Shown: in pieces, positions 1 through 10,770 of the stretch | Position numbering within the stretch: the stretch's first letter is position 1 | How the letters are laid out: each line of letters starts with the position of its first letter | Assembly (NCBI GenBank): GCA_019059635.1 | Contig: JAGVRJ010000002.1 | Span: forward strand, 2,170,001-2,234,000 | DNA: 64,000 nt | Direction: 5' to 3' | DNA from: Proales similis | Lineage: Eukaryota; Rotifera; Eurotatoria; Ploima; Proalidae | The notes under the pieces: generated by a model | Told to the model about the DNA's origin: nothing | The model's input: only the letters and a program-made list of their open reading frames with translations | Databases searched by the model: none | Translations under genes and position numbers: made by a program

Positions 1-2615
1 AGCTCGGCCGCGAGCTTCGCTCTCTCGCTCTCAATGAGCAGTTTTTCAAAGTAAATCGACGAATGTAATTTCAAAACTACCGAGAACACTTTCCAACTGC
101 CGCTTTTCAGAAAGAGTATCAACTTTTGGCCGAGAACATGAGCAAGTATTGCGTCAAGCTGCTCAACTACGTGCGAGGCCGGGATGAGCTGGAAATAATG
201 CTGAACAAAAGCGGCCAGGAGGGCGAAGAGAAATTCGAGCGTCTTTCTCGACTCGATCTGGCCATGAAATGCAAAGAGAAACAAGTGGGCTATTTCACAA
301 GTCAACAAGCCAGCACTATGCTCTAATTGCTCTAATTCAAGTTCGTAGCTCATGCCAACTGTCAGCAAAAGTTGATGGAGATTTGGACGGAAGGCTTGCC
401 CCTGCGTGTCTATCTGCCTTTGGTTTATCTCGCGTTTATTCTCACTCTGCCCGTCACCTCAATCGCCTATGTGCTATTTCCCAACTCTAAGGTTTGCACT
501 TTTCACATTTTTTTTTCATGCAAATGCAATCATGCATCTATTCTGCCGCTTTTAGTTGAGTGCAGTCATGAAGCAGCCGAGTTTAAAATTCGCCGCCCAC
601 GCAACATCTCACATCTTATTCATTGCTCTTCTGATTTATTCAAGCTTTGAAAATGCTTACCAAATGAGCACAAGGCCGCTCTTCTCAACTCTATTTTCAG
701 GCCAGAAGAGCTGTCTGCAGTGGGACCAGTCGTTCTCGAGCAGATTCTCCATCGATGATTTCCATCTGCGAGCTTGGTCGCCAAATCTAAGTCAGCTTCT
801 CATCAGTGTCTGGGTGCTCGGTAGTTAACTGTCTAAATAGAACGTTAAGCAAGTCAATAGAGATTCTGATTTGTTTTCCTGCCCCTTTAGGTCTCGCCTG
901 GGCTGAGATCAAGCAATTGGTAGCGAACGGCCTGCGCGACTACATGTCGAATGCCAACAACTTTATCGACTTGAGCATGATCTCCCTCTTTTCGGTTTCA
1001 TTTGGATTAAAATACTTCGCCATGCTTCTGACCTGGCTTGAAGCATCACGGTTGGAGTCTCTCTGCTTTAGCAATCGAACCACTCAACTCTCAGAACTGT
1101 TCGAAGTTTTCTACTGGCTCAGTCAAGGTGAGACGAACACACAAGCAATTTGACCTGTGTGTCAATAATTCTTTGCCAAGACCGATTCTATTGGATCCCT
1201 TTTGAGCCACTTGTCGTAGCTGAGTGCCTTATGGCCCTGGCCAATGGCTTGTGCATTGTGCGAATATGCTTTCTGCTGCCCGCGTCGCAGAATTTCGGGC
1301 CATTACAGATCACACTTGGAAAAATGATAAACGTAATCAAGCTGTTTACTTAAAATTCACAAGTCAGTTTGAATCTAGGCGGCCAATAGGACATTGTCAA
1401 GTTTCTGTTCATCTTCACAATTCTCTTTGTCGGATTCGTGTTTGCTCTAACATTCGTCTACAGCAGCTATTCAAGCGAAGCGCGAAACAATGTCGAGTTG
1501 TCGTCTCATTATTCAACTCAAGAGTTGAACGGGGGCAAACATTTCGGAACGTAAGCCATCAGAGCTGTTCGCTTTAACGGATCTTTTAGTTAATAGAGTC
1601 AAAAGAATTGTTCAGACGTTCGTCACTTTGTTCTGGTCTCTTTACTCGCTCTCTTCGTCCAGAAGCACTGAACTTGGTCCATTCAAGGCCGAACTGACAC
1701 AAACCGTCGGCTTCATCTTGTTCGCCACTTTTCAAATTCTAATGATCATCATTCTGATTAACATGCTGATTGCCATGATGACCAAGTCCTATGAGCACAT
1801 ATTGGTAAGAATCTCCTAACTTGCCCTCTCTCTCTCCTCTCTCTCTCTCTCGGTCCCTTTCAATTATTTGTTTAATTTAACCGTTGGATAGAAATATTCA
1901 GACACCGAATGGAAATTCGCTCGAACCCGTCTGTATCTGGAGTCGATTAAGGACGACGATAGTGTGCTGGCAGTTCCGTTTAATCTTCTCTCGCCCATCA
2001 CACGGATCACGTCTAAACTCAATGCGAGAAAAGTATGCATGTCAATTGAAAAAAGAAGCTCAATTTCGCTAATTTATCTTCAAGGAGTCTGTGCAGCACG
2101 AAATTGCTTTTGGTTTTAATGATGAGCGCGGAATCGATCTGAGCTACAAGGTTTTAAGGCGATTGTGAGAAAAGAAAGATGCGAAGATAATCTTCCTTTC
2201 TCTTAAGACAGTGGCAAGTCGCATTGTGAAGCGTTTTCTGTTGCATAGTCGACGCGAAGAAATCGACCAGAGGCAATTGGACTTTTTTGAATTCAAGCAA
2301 GACCTGCAAGTTTTTAATTATGAAGCGCGCCTGCACTTTGACGAGCTAGTTGAAGAAAAGCGCCTTTGCTTGGCGCTTCTACACAGCGGCCTCTGTCTAC
2401 TCGGCGAGCGTATTAAAGAAGGTTCGACGTCTGTTGAGGTCGTCAAGCTATTTAATGATTTCAAACGGTACGCAACCGAGCTGGAAGAAAACACTGGTCG
2501 TGAGCAAGAGCTTAAAACTCAAAAATGGATTGGTGGCATGAACGCAGAATCGAATAGGAGGCGAATTGGCAATGTGCTAAGGAGCTCACTGCAAAAGCTG
2601 AGGTCTAATCTTTGA
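1..2615 (+). CDS. TRPC-type cation channel, 3' part (5' end outside window)
   Basis: Transient receptor potential canonical (TRPC) subunits form tetrameric, calcium-permeable plasma-membrane channels. I read about eleven exons: 1-50, 111-284, 342-491, 556-820, 891-1127, 1181-1332, 1390-1550, 1597-1804, 1892-2032, 2085-2150 and 2207-2615. The first exon encodes the end of the TRPC linker-helix region. The membrane domain follows, with a pore segment containing LFWSLYS near 1625 and the S6 helix with LINMLIAMM near 1755. The TRP box reads EWKFARTRLYLE (about 1905-1940). The C-terminal exon carries the KRFLL segment and the following charged helix, typical of TRPC tails. The ankyrin repeats lie left of the window; the complete paralogue on the minus strand at 41874-45285 shows what is missing. 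The family is certain, while individual splice sites are read by eye and by alignment to the paralogue. Several introns end in AAG. Confidence 0.9.
1827..1853. repeat. CT-rich microsatellite in TRPC intron
   Basis: This is a run of CT dinucleotides with one interruption, inside the intron between the pore/S6 exon and the TRP-box exon. It may serve as a long polypyrimidine tract, although the acceptor lies about 40 bp further on. Confidence 0.8.
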
Positions 2616-2641
2616 GTTAAGTTTTGTTTGGCCAAAGTCGA

Positions 2642-2648
2642 TATAAAC
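2642..2648 (+). promoter_or_regulatory. TATA box of broken GPCR copy 1
   Basis: The sequence TATAAAC lies 78 bp upstream of the ATG at 2720. It is the most left-hand of four TATA-like elements at matching places before the four tandem GPCR copies. Confidence 0.5.
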
Positions 2649-2719
2649 AGGCTTCGTCTTAAATTTGCTTGCTTCAGTAGAACTTTTCCAAATTGAATCA
2701 AACCTCGTTCAGCTCTCAA

Positions 2720-3500
2720 ATGGAAACATCTCTCGCTACTCAAATTATCCAAAATTTCAGCTTCTACTTTGGTTTAATTGTCGGCCAGTTACTTTATAAT
2801 TTGAACTTTTGCGCAGTATTCGTCATGGCTTCAAGTGTTTCTCGGTTTCGAGCGTTTTGTTACCGTTATCTACATTCACAAGCGTTCAATCATACGAAAT
2901 CGGCGCCAATTATGGCTCATGTTGGCCGCAATGTTGACTGTTCTTGTCCTGGTTAATTTGCCCAACTTGGGCCATAGCTTGAAATATTCGAAAATTTACG
3001 ATTACGCCAATCAAACCGGAACCATAAGCAAATGCACGGCCCCCCGTCAGCTCGAGGTAATCGGTGAGATTGTGTCCAATCTGTTCCGCACAGTTCTACC
3101 GTTTATTCCCATGGCATTTTTCAACTACAAAATCGCCAGAAAAATCTTCATGACGCATAAAAATTTAGTACCCATGATGAGAACAGGCATCAAAACAATC
3201 AATAGAGACAGACGGTTTGCATTCACAGTATGCACACTCAACTGGCTCTTCATTCTCAGCTATCTGCCACTGTCTGTCTACTACCTGCTAAACTCCTACG
3301 AGAACATTGTCGAGGCTCCACTTGCAATAAGTGAGAAGATAACTAGAAAGCTCTGGTTGACATTCGCAGTCGGATTGGCCACTCTCTACCAATCCATGAC
3401 GTTCATCATTCATTTGACATTTAACAAGTTGTTTAGAAAAGAGGTTTTTCCACTTGATCGGATTAAAGTTCATTCAAAACAGCCGGAAAACAATCATTAA
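2720..3500 (+). pseudogene. Broken rhodopsin-like GPCR (tandem copy 1)
   Basis: This is the first of four tandem paralogues. The reading frame from ATG 2720 gives the N-terminus and most of TM1 (FYFGLIVGQLLYNLNF), matching copies 2-4. At about 2817-2827 it jumps to the TM3 segment SWLQVFLGFERF in another frame. About 90 codons covering the end of TM1, TM2 and the start of TM3, including the first conserved Cys, are absent. From TM3 to the C-terminus the frame stays open for about 220 codons and ends at 3500. It keeps the paralogue motifs ERF (in place of DRY), LSYLP in TM6 and the TM7 end FNKLFRKE. No donor/acceptor pair would restore the frame or supply the missing helices. The deletion looks recent because the rest carries no other lesion. 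Confidence 0.8.
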
Positions 3501-3816
3501 AGCAACATTTAAGTCTTAATTTTTCTATTGTTCTTATGTTGACTGGCTTGAATCAGCTTTACTTTTTTAGTTAAAAACAGCAATCCCATAATTAAATAAA
3601 ACATTTCTAAAAAAAGATATTGCAATTCATAATCAATAAAAAAATTCAGTGCTCTAGATATGAAGCAATGAAAACTGTAACTGACATCCACTTGTTTTTT
3701 TGAAGGCGTCTGAAATTGAAAAAAAAAAGATTTTATTGACAAAATGGGAAGAAAGGGAGCGTATAAATAAAAAGCATTGGCAAATATTTTTTTAATTGAA
3801 TTTTGGCCAAAAGAAA
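3501..3816 (+). other. Intergenic spacer, GPCR copies 1-2
   Basis: A/T-rich spacer of about 315 bp. It holds the 3' flank of the broken copy 1 and the promoter of copy 2. The only element I recognise is the TATA box at 3762. Confidence 0.6.
3762..3769 (+). promoter_or_regulatory. TATA box of GPCR copy 2
   Basis: TATAAATA lies 55 bp upstream of the ATG at 3817, which leaves a 5' leader of about 25 bases if transcription starts some 30 bp downstream of the box. Confidence 0.6.
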
Positions 3817-4860
3817 ATGGACGCGAACCGATATATTTCGTCTGCAAGACAGAGAGAACTGAACTGGCTAAAGAATAGTACTAATAAAATGAACTTTTAC
3901 TTTGGCTCAACGGTGGGCCCACTGGGCATATTACTGAACGCATTCTCGGCGTTTGTGTTCTTCACCAACCCGAAGCTCAACAACAAGTCAAACATGGGCC
4001 TTCTGTACGGCCTGATTGCGAGTGCCGACGCGCTAACGCTCTTCACGGTGGTCATAGTGTTCGAGAACCTGCTGCCAAGTCTGGGCGTCGAGCTGACACT
4101 TCACTCGGACGCCCTCTGCAAGCTGGGCACATTCGTCTCGCGCTTGGTGGTACACACGTCTTCGTGGCTGCAAGCGTTCGTCGCCTTTGAACGGTTCATG
4201 TTCATCAGCCATCCGAGCAGGAGCGGCTTTCTTCGCCACCAACACAAAGTGATGCGCGTTCTGCTCGCCATGCTTGGCGTCCTCTCCCTTCTGGACTCGA
4301 TCAACTTGAGCTACTTTGTGCTGCGGGTCGAGGAGCTCGACGAAGACAACCGGACGGTGATCACGGCCAGCGATTGTGTGGCCAGCAACACGGTCACAAT
4401 CATCGCCGAGAACATGTACAGCCTGCTGCGGACCATCATTCCTTTTATCCTGATGGCCTTTTTCAACACAAGGATTGTATTGAAAATAATCCGTTCCCGA
4501 TCTCGTTCTTTCAACGAGACCCGAACCAATTCGAGGGGCAAAAGAGAGAAAAAAGATGCGCTTTTCACCCGGGCCATGCTCGCTCTTAACATTCTCTTCA
4601 TTTTATCCTACTTTCCTTCATTTCTGTTCTACGCTTACCGAAATGTAAGGAACAGTTTTTTTGAAAGCAACCCGAGTGTACTAATGATTACCCGTGATGA
4701 GTTTTACCTAATGATCGCTCTAATCTTCGCACACACCTTTCAAGCATCCACCTTCTTTTGTAACTTGTATTTCAACAAGTTTTTCAGAAAAGAAATTCAA
4801 TTGGCTATTCGCCACCGCAAACTGCTTCGCTCATCAAGAACAGCAGTCACTTCATCTTAA
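3817..4860 (+). CDS. Rhodopsin-like orphan GPCR (tandem copy 2)
   Basis: Intronless gene of 347 codons for a seven-helix class A-like receptor in the plasma membrane. A short extracellular N-terminus with an N-glycosylation site (NST) precedes TM1, which contains NAFSAFVFF. The TM3 region reads SSWLQAFVAFERFMF, so ERF replaces DRY. TM6 contains LSYFP at the place of CWxP, and TM7 ends NLYFNKFFRKE at the place of NPxxY. The third intracellular loop is rich in Arg and Ser. I chose the ATG at 3817 because it lies 55 bp after a TATA box and precedes the segment shared with copies 3 and 4. Ligand and G protein are unknown. The short loops and motif replacements suggest a lineage-specific expansion, perhaps chemosensory or peptide-sensing, but this is inference only. 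Confidence 0.85.
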   Translation: MDANRYISSARQRELNWLKNSTNKMNFYFGSTVGPLGILLNAFSAFVFFTNPKLNNKSNMGLLYGLIASADALTLFTVVIVFENLLPSLGVELTLHSDALCKLGTFVSRLVVHTSSWLQAFVAFERFMFISHPSRSGFLRHQHKVMRVLLAMLGVLSLLDSINLSYFVLRVEELDEDNRTVITASDCVASNTVTIIAENMYSLLRTIIPFILMAFFNTRIVLKIIRSRSRSFNETRTNSRGKREKKDALFTRAMLALNILFILSYFPSFLFYAYRNVRNSFFESNPSVLMITRDEFYLMIALIFAHTFQASTFFCNLYFNKFFRKEIQLAIRHRKLLRSSRTAVTSS

Positions 4861-5031
4861 TCTCTTCGGCATCTTAAGCGGTTTAACCATTCTTAGACTG
4901 GCTTTGGTTAACTCCAAGGTCTTAACCCTAGTTTTAGCCCTAAGGTGTTTTGCTCCTTGTTCCTGTTTTAATTCATTCAATTAACCAGCCACATATTATT
5001 TGGAAATTCTTACCGATTGAGAATCTTTGCA

Positions 5032-5039
5032 TATAAATA
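5032..5039 (+). promoter_or_regulatory. TATA box of GPCR copy 3
   Basis: TATAAATA lies 53 bp before the ATG at 5085. An upstream in-frame ATG at 5058 is only 26 bp from the box, so it would sit at or before the expected transcription start. This favours 5085. Confidence 0.6.
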
Positions 5040-5084
5040 GCAAAATGCCAGTTCGAAATGTGTCATTTACTCTCAAAGTTAAAA

Positions 5085-6092
5085 ATGGATGCTTCGTTGA
5101 GCATAAGAATTCAAACCGCAGAGATCTCCAAGTATTATGGACTCGCAATGGGCCCGTTAGGCGTCGTACTCAACATCTTTTCCGCATTGATATTTTTCGG
5201 AAGAAAGAGACTCAACGATGGCACCAACATGGGCCTTATATGTGGAATGATTGCGGTCGCCGATGCGATTTACCTTCTCCTGACCGCGATTTTGTTTGCC
5301 CAGCTGCTGCCCGGCTTTGGAATTCTGCTCTTGTTCAACTTTGAATTCATTTGTCGCACTGGCTACTTTTTAATGAGAGTTTCTGTGCACATGTCCTCTT
5401 GGCTGCAAGTGTTCATCTCATTCGAGAGATTCATGTTGATCAACTATCCAGCCAAAAGCGCCTTCCTGCGCCCTAAACAGAATGTCATGGCCATGATTGG
5501 GCTCATCTTCGTCGCCTTGTGCTTGATTAATGGGCCCAACTTCTCATACTCAATCTCTTCACTGCCAATTAAGATCAATGGTACCAACATAACAATCAAG
5601 ATCCAGAACTGCACTCCGCCAAAAGAGCTATCAGTTCTAGTAACCAACTTGACCATGGTCTTTCGCACTTTCTTGCCTGCTCTTTTGATGTTGATATTCA
5701 ATGTCAAGACAATACGGAAAATAGTTGAATCACGCAGGGCAAGCTCATCTGCCGGAGGAATATCGCGCGCCGACTTTCAATTCGCGATCACAGTTTTCAT
5801 TCTCAACAGCTTATTTTTCCTCTCTTATCTGCCGATTATAGTTGAATTTTTTTACGAGAACGTTGTTCTTCTCTTCTATCCTAGCTATGATCCGTTGATC
5901 AAGAGCGCCATGAGCGGCTATTATATCAATTTTGCTTTGATGGTTGCGCACACTTATCAGTCCTTAACATTTGTGATCAATTTCATTGTAAACAGAATAT
6001 TTAGGAATGAATTGCTTTTTTTGATGGGCATCAAAAAAGAACCTGCCTCTAGTTTGGTCAGTTCGAATACCCGAAGCAGTAGAAAAACTTAA
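5085..6092 (+). CDS. Rhodopsin-like orphan GPCR (tandem copy 3)
   Basis: Intronless seven-helix receptor of 335 codons, closest to copy 4. TM1 contains GPLGVVLNIFSALIFF. The end of TM3 reads SSWLQVFISFERFM, with ERF in place of DRY. N-glycosylation motifs (NGT, NIT) lie in the second extracellular loop, together with a Cys that could pair with the Cys before TM3 (FICRTGYF). TM6 has LSYLP, and TM7 ends NFIVNRIFRNE. The tail is short and rich in Ser and Arg. An in-frame ATG at 5058 would add nine residues, but the TATA box position argues for 5085. The plus orientation and close spacing with copies 2 and 4 mark a tandem array. The ligand is unknown. Confidence 0.85.
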   Translation: MDASLSIRIQTAEISKYYGLAMGPLGVVLNIFSALIFFGRKRLNDGTNMGLICGMIAVADAIYLLLTAILFAQLLPGFGILLLFNFEFICRTGYFLMRVSVHMSSWLQVFISFERFMLINYPAKSAFLRPKQNVMAMIGLIFVALCLINGPNFSYSISSLPIKINGTNITIKIQNCTPPKELSVLVTNLTMVFRTFLPALLMLIFNVKTIRKIVESRRASSSAGGISRADFQFAITVFILNSLFFLSYLPIIVEFFYENVVLLFYPSYDPLIKSAMSGYYINFALMVAHTYQSLTFVINFIVNRIFRNELLFLMGIKKEPASSLVSSNTRSSRKT

Positions 6093-6698
6093 ACGCTCTG
6101 TATGACTCATTTTATTGACTTGCCAGAATTTAAGGTTCATGGGCAATGCTAGTTCGGCTTGTTGTTTGCTTGCTTTTTCTAGAAGAATAAAATTTGTTCA
6201 AAAAAGGGCATTTGTTAATAAAACCAGGATTAAACTTAATTAAATTAAAATTTATTTAATCGAATAGCAAACAACAATGACAATCCGCCCCGTCAAACTC
6301 GGATGACCAATTTATGAGTAGGAAACAAATTTGTCGTTTCTCTCAATTATTCAAAAATAGGTCTGCTGCCTTTTCCAACAAATGCTCATTGTTGAATCGT
6401 CCGGAAATTTAAACAATTCTTTTGAAAAATTGGTCACAAAGAACTGTTAATTGCTGGGATATCCTTGCCTCAGAGGGTGAATTCTGAGGATGAGTGATTT
6501 CGTTTTAATTGAGGTTTTGTAACTGAAATCGCCTCCAAATTTAAAACCAAGTGAAAAAAAAAGAATGCATAATAACAATGGCTTATCTTCCTGATAACTC
6601 TTTTTTTCCAACAGCTATAAATGTGCTGCAACTTTTCATTTTTCATCACATTCGTTGCAACTGAATCACTCAAACGTGTGACCATATACAGCTTGAAA
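6093..6698 (+). other. Intergenic spacer, GPCR copies 3-4
   Basis: This stretch of about 600 bp contains A/T-rich 3' flank (AATAAA-like around 6187 and 6218) and the promoter of copy 4. No coding potential beyond short chance frames is visible. An open frame reaches back in frame to an ATG at 6621, but that ATG overlaps the TATA box. Confidence 0.6.
6616..6621 (+). promoter_or_regulatory. TATA box of GPCR copy 4
   Basis: TATAAA lies 83 bp upstream of the ATG at 6699. The alternative ATG at 6621 overlaps it, so that start would not be in the mRNA. Confidence 0.55.
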
Positions 6699-7730
6699 AT
6701 GAACCAAGAAGCATTAATTGAGTTTTATTCGAATGCCAACAGCATGTTGGGAAAGTACTTTGGCGGCATTGTCGGGTCTATTGGTGTTTTACTCAACATT
6801 ATCCAAGCGGCGATATTCTTGGGCAGGAAGCGTCTTAACGACAACAACAATATGGGCGTTCTGTGCGGCATGATTGCGCTCTTCGACGCAACTTATCTCT
6901 TCTTGGCAGCTATTCTATTGGCTCAGTTTCTGCCTGGACTCGGAATTATACTCTTATTCGAGCACGAGCTGATTTGCCGAACCGGATATTTCATCCTACG
7001 AGCGACTGTGCACATGTCCTCTTGGCTGCAAGTGCTAGTCTCGTTCGAACGCTTCATGATCATCAACTTTAGAGCAAAAAGTCACTTTTTACGTCGCAAG
7101 TCAAATGTCTATGGAATGATGCTTGCCATGTTTGTCCTACTCTGCCTACTCAACAGTCTGAATCTCACCTACACGATATCGCTTTTGCAAATTCCTGTTA
7201 ATGGCACAAATCAGACCATAAAGTTTCCAGTCTGCTTGACGCCTGCTGAAATAGCCGTTTGGGTGAAGAACCTCACATTGATTCTGCGGACTTTGGCACC
7301 TTCATTGTTGATATTCATCTTCAACGCCAAAACCATTTCGAAAATCAGAAGCTCTCGACGCTCTGTTTGTAGCCAAACATCTGACCGCCTCTCCAGGGCC
7401 GATATACAGTTCGCCTTCACTGTTTGCATTCTGAATGGTCTATTTTTTGTCAGCTATCTGCCCATCGTTATTCAGTACGTTCACGAGTCAATTCAACAGC
7501 TGATCAATCCTGTTGTGAGCAATACGCGGCTCAAAATATCGATTGACGGCTTTCTTTTAGGAATCGCACTTTCACTCGCTCATTTCTATCAGTCATCGAC
7601 GTTTTTTATTAACTTGGCGGCTAATAGGCTTTTCAGGGCAGAGATAGCTGCAATTCTTAATCTCAAAAGTACTCAAGACAATACAATTTTTTCAACCTCG
7701 AATGCCAACCGTTCAGCTAGATTCAGCTGA
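6699..7730 (+). CDS. Rhodopsin-like orphan GPCR (tandem copy 4)
   Basis: Intronless seven-helix receptor of 343 codons. It matches copy 3 along its length: the end of TM3 is SSWLQVLVSFERFM, TM6 has VSYLP, and TM7 ends NLAANRLFRAE. Asn-linked glycosylation motifs (NGT, NQT) precede a conserved Cys in the second extracellular loop. The start at 6699 is chosen from the TATA box and from alignment with copy 3. A polyadenylation-type AATAAA lies near 7925. The array order (broken copy, then three intact ones) fits repeated unequal crossing-over. Function is unknown. Confidence 0.85.
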   Translation: MNQEALIEFYSNANSMLGKYFGGIVGSIGVLLNIIQAAIFLGRKRLNDNNNMGVLCGMIALFDATYLFLAAILLAQFLPGLGIILLFEHELICRTGYFILRATVHMSSWLQVLVSFERFMIINFRAKSHFLRRKSNVYGMMLAMFVLLCLLNSLNLTYTISLLQIPVNGTNQTIKFPVCLTPAEIAVWVKNLTLILRTLAPSLLIFIFNAKTISKIRSSRRSVCSQTSDRLSRADIQFAFTVCILNGLFFVSYLPIVIQYVHESIQQLINPVVSNTRLKISIDGFLLGIALSLAHFYQSSTFFINLAANRLFRAEIAAILNLKSTQDNTIFSTSNANRSARFS

Positions 7731-8041
7731 TTTGCAATTAATCCCAAGTTTTGAATGTCGCAACAAAAGCTAGTTCAACTTATTCATTAGAATGTACCAC
7801 AGGCGAACAAACCGGTGCAAGTCGAAGAACGCTTGTTATAGCAAGCGTCTCGGAAATCGCCATTTATTTCCAAAAAGCTTTTGTCTGATTTTCTTCTTCA
7901 TCAGAGCGTAGATGTCCCTTTTGCAATAAAAAAAGGTCTTGCTAGACACAAACGTGACTTTATTCATAATTCTTCATTACTGTCTGGATCTGTCAGTCTA
8001 TCTGCCCCAGAGTAATTGAATGAAATTTTGTACCAATAAAT
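7731..8041. other. Convergent intergenic region
   Basis: About 310 bp separate the 3' end of GPCR copy 4 (plus) from the 3' end of the first peptidase (minus). It holds 3' flanks only, including an AATAAAAAAA stretch near 7925. I see no gene. Confidence 0.6.
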
Positions 8042-10770
8042 TTAAACAATTCGTCTAAAATCGAGCGGGTCCTTTAAAATCGTGGTCGCCGAATAGATCG
8101 AGTGAATCAGCGCTGCGATTTCATATTTGACTGCCTCAATCATGTTTGCTGTTTTGTTTACGGCCGACTCGTAGACGTTCAGTGCATCCTGCAAACCGGG
8201 GAATAGGCGGCCCATGTACTTGTTCTGCGGACTCGGGGCGTAAATCATGTGCCTTGATGAGCGCTAGAGCTGTGGACTGATTCTGTCGAACAAAACTGAA
8301 AAACTTACAAATGGGCCTTGCTGTTGAGAACTCTCGGGTCTATGAAGGCTCTCTCGAAGAACTTCAATTGTCCGTTATACTGCTGGATCAATGTTAAACT
8401 TGGTTTCTAATTGTAAAAGTGGAGTAGAGCAGACCAAGGAAAATAGAATTTTTACTTTGTGTCATGAATTTGATCAACAAGCTCCTGAAACCGAACGCTG
8501 ACTGCGGACAAGTTTCTGATTGTCGCGTCCAATGGCTCCAAATCGATGGCGAGCAAGTCGAAAGTGCTCTGATGCTTAATTCTGAACAGCTTCAGCTCGA
8601 CATCGAGCACTTGCGCATATCTGACTGGCCTGAACGGTAGCACAATTGACATGGAAATGTTGCGCACCATTTCGGCGATCATGGCCGCAAGAGCTCTGCT
8701 CGCCTATTTAATCGAACAAATTATGAATCGTGCCAAATAGAGTGGCCTGCGCAAGCTTACATGAAAGCCAGGGTCGATTGTTTTGTTAACTAACTGAAAT
8801 GTTTCGTAAGCCGAGTGGGCCAGAGGAAAGTTGTCTATTATTGAATAAGTGAGCCTGTTTTTCTTCAATTCATCGATTAATTTAAATCAGTGCTGCAAAA
8901 TCGCTTTCAACAGACCCGATTGCGGATGAATTTCTGATCAACGGAAGGAACGCCGAGTCGCTGAACAAACGAGATGTAATCGCCGTTCGAGTTCATTAAA
9001 GGCGAAATGCGCGGATTGAGATTCTGCTCGTTGGGATCGTTCTCAAGCCAACGGGCGAACACCGTGGTGTTGTCAAATTGAACACTTTTGGCAATGTCCC
9101 AGATCAAATCGAACAAGAGTGGACTGGCTGTGGCTTCGTACGAAAAGTTGCCTTTTACTGCCAGATCACAGTTTATATAAGCGACTGCGTTGTTTGAGAG
9201 TTTCTTTTCAAACTCCTGAACCCATTCGGTAGAACCGATCATGCCAAACTCTTCGGCAGTCCAACTGATGAACAAAATCGATCGTCTAGGACGCCAAGCT
9301 CGTCTCGTTCTCAAGTATCCGAAAACTCGCGTGATCTCTAACATCACGGCAGTGGCGCTTGCCGGGTCAACCGAGCCCTGCGTCCACGCGTCCCGATGAT
9401 TGCCCATAATCACGTAACGATCAGGCTCGACTGCCCCACGTATTGTCCCAATCACATTGAAGATTTTACTTCTTTCCATTCTGTTGAAGACATTGAGGCG
9501 AATCTTGCGCGCCCCTTTTAGCTTGCCGCCGTAAAAGTACTCTGTTCTGAGGCTTCCCTTCCATTCGGCTTTCACTGACTCGGTGCCGTTCTCTAGCATT
9601 GAGAACAGATCGTTTGCAAGACCGTAGCCGATTATTTGAGCGACTATATTCGGCATCGAGTCTCTCTCGGTTGCATTCGTCCTGTAGGCATTCGCTGTTC
9701 AACTCTGACTCAGATTCTATTCGGCAAAGAGAGATTTGAGCTCGTTTACCTGTTGACGGATAAATGGGAGTTTCAGGGTCGCCGTTTTCAAGCTTTAGAC
9801 TTCCTCGTTGGGTGCCTGTGTTGGGCAGAAATTCGCCGTTTGGATATATTTGATTGTCAATTATGAATGGAACGCTCCGCTCGTCGTAAAGTAAGACGCC
9901 AATCGCGCCGCTTTTCTCCGCATTTTTCACTTTATTGCCACGGAAAATGCTGCCCATTCGGCAAATGACCATCTTACCGCTCACATTATAGCCCAGCTGG
10001 GCGAGCAGCTCGAAATCCTCGCCTGTACAATAGTTGGCATAATAAAGCTCGTCCTGGTCAGGTCAGAGTTTCAAACGATTTCAGAAATTTGCCAACGAAA
10101 CGAGCGAAAAACGAATTCTTACCGATGTGACAGTTCCGTTCAGACTGTAAGCCAAGTACGGTTTGCTGATTTTTGAATAGTCGGTCGAGTTGTCGTAAAT
10201 ATTCTCTCTGATCAGAGTGCTATTCTCCACTGTGTGGTTTCCGCTAATTATTTCGACTCTAATATTTGCGCTTGTCATATAAGGCGCGAAGAGCATAGAA
10301 AAGTGGAGAGGAAGCTCACGAATTGAATCTTTTCTCGTCCGGATAGCTGAGCAGCACTTCATAGTCGAGCATCTGAACCGAGTCGAGGCCCTGAGCTTTC
10401 CACAACTTGAATATGAAATCGGCCATTTGTTTGTCTTCTGGTGTGCCGGCCAGGTGTGGGCCTTGAGTAAGATATCTTGCAGATTTGAGACAAGCATGAG
10501 AGGAAAGGCACACATGAAGTATTGGATTAAATCTACTCACTCGAGGAAGGTTCGAATATTGGTTTGATTGATCTCGTTGACCAAAACGTACTGGAACATT
10601 TCGTTGCGGCTCTCATCCGAAGTGACCAATTGCTTGTAGACTTTGTTCAACGGACTTGCATTTTCGGCCCTCTGCTTGCCGATGAAAAAGCCGGCAAAGA
10701 AAGCGATTGCTAGAATGAGCAACACGAAGAAGAATTGATTAGCTCCCGAGCTCTTTCGATTTCCAATCAT
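8042..10770 (-). CDS. NAALADase/glutamate carboxypeptidase II-like M28 peptidase, copy A
   Basis: Type II membrane ectopeptidase of the M28B family (GCPII/NAALADL type), spread over about ten short exons. A signal anchor follows MIGNRKSS near the start at 10770. The protease-associated region contains [20 protein letters not shown]. The dinuclear zinc ligands are all visible: His in GNHRDAW (about 9395), Asp in SVDPAS, Glu-Glu in WTAEEFG, Asp in YINCD, and His in LAHSAYETF (about 8815). The C-terminal dimerisation domain ends in the frame that stops at 8042. In this copy the NKY motif corresponding to Lys699-Tyr700 of human GCPII is present (QNKYMGRLFPG). The arginine patch after QRLG is replaced (VDQKF). 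The likely role is trimming of extracellular peptides. Catalysis looks intact; the substrate is uncertain. Confidence 0.88.

Noticed and set aside
6621-6698. N-terminal extension of GPCR copy 4 from an upstream ATG
   Set aside because: The ATG overlaps the TATA box, and the extension has no counterpart in the paralogues.
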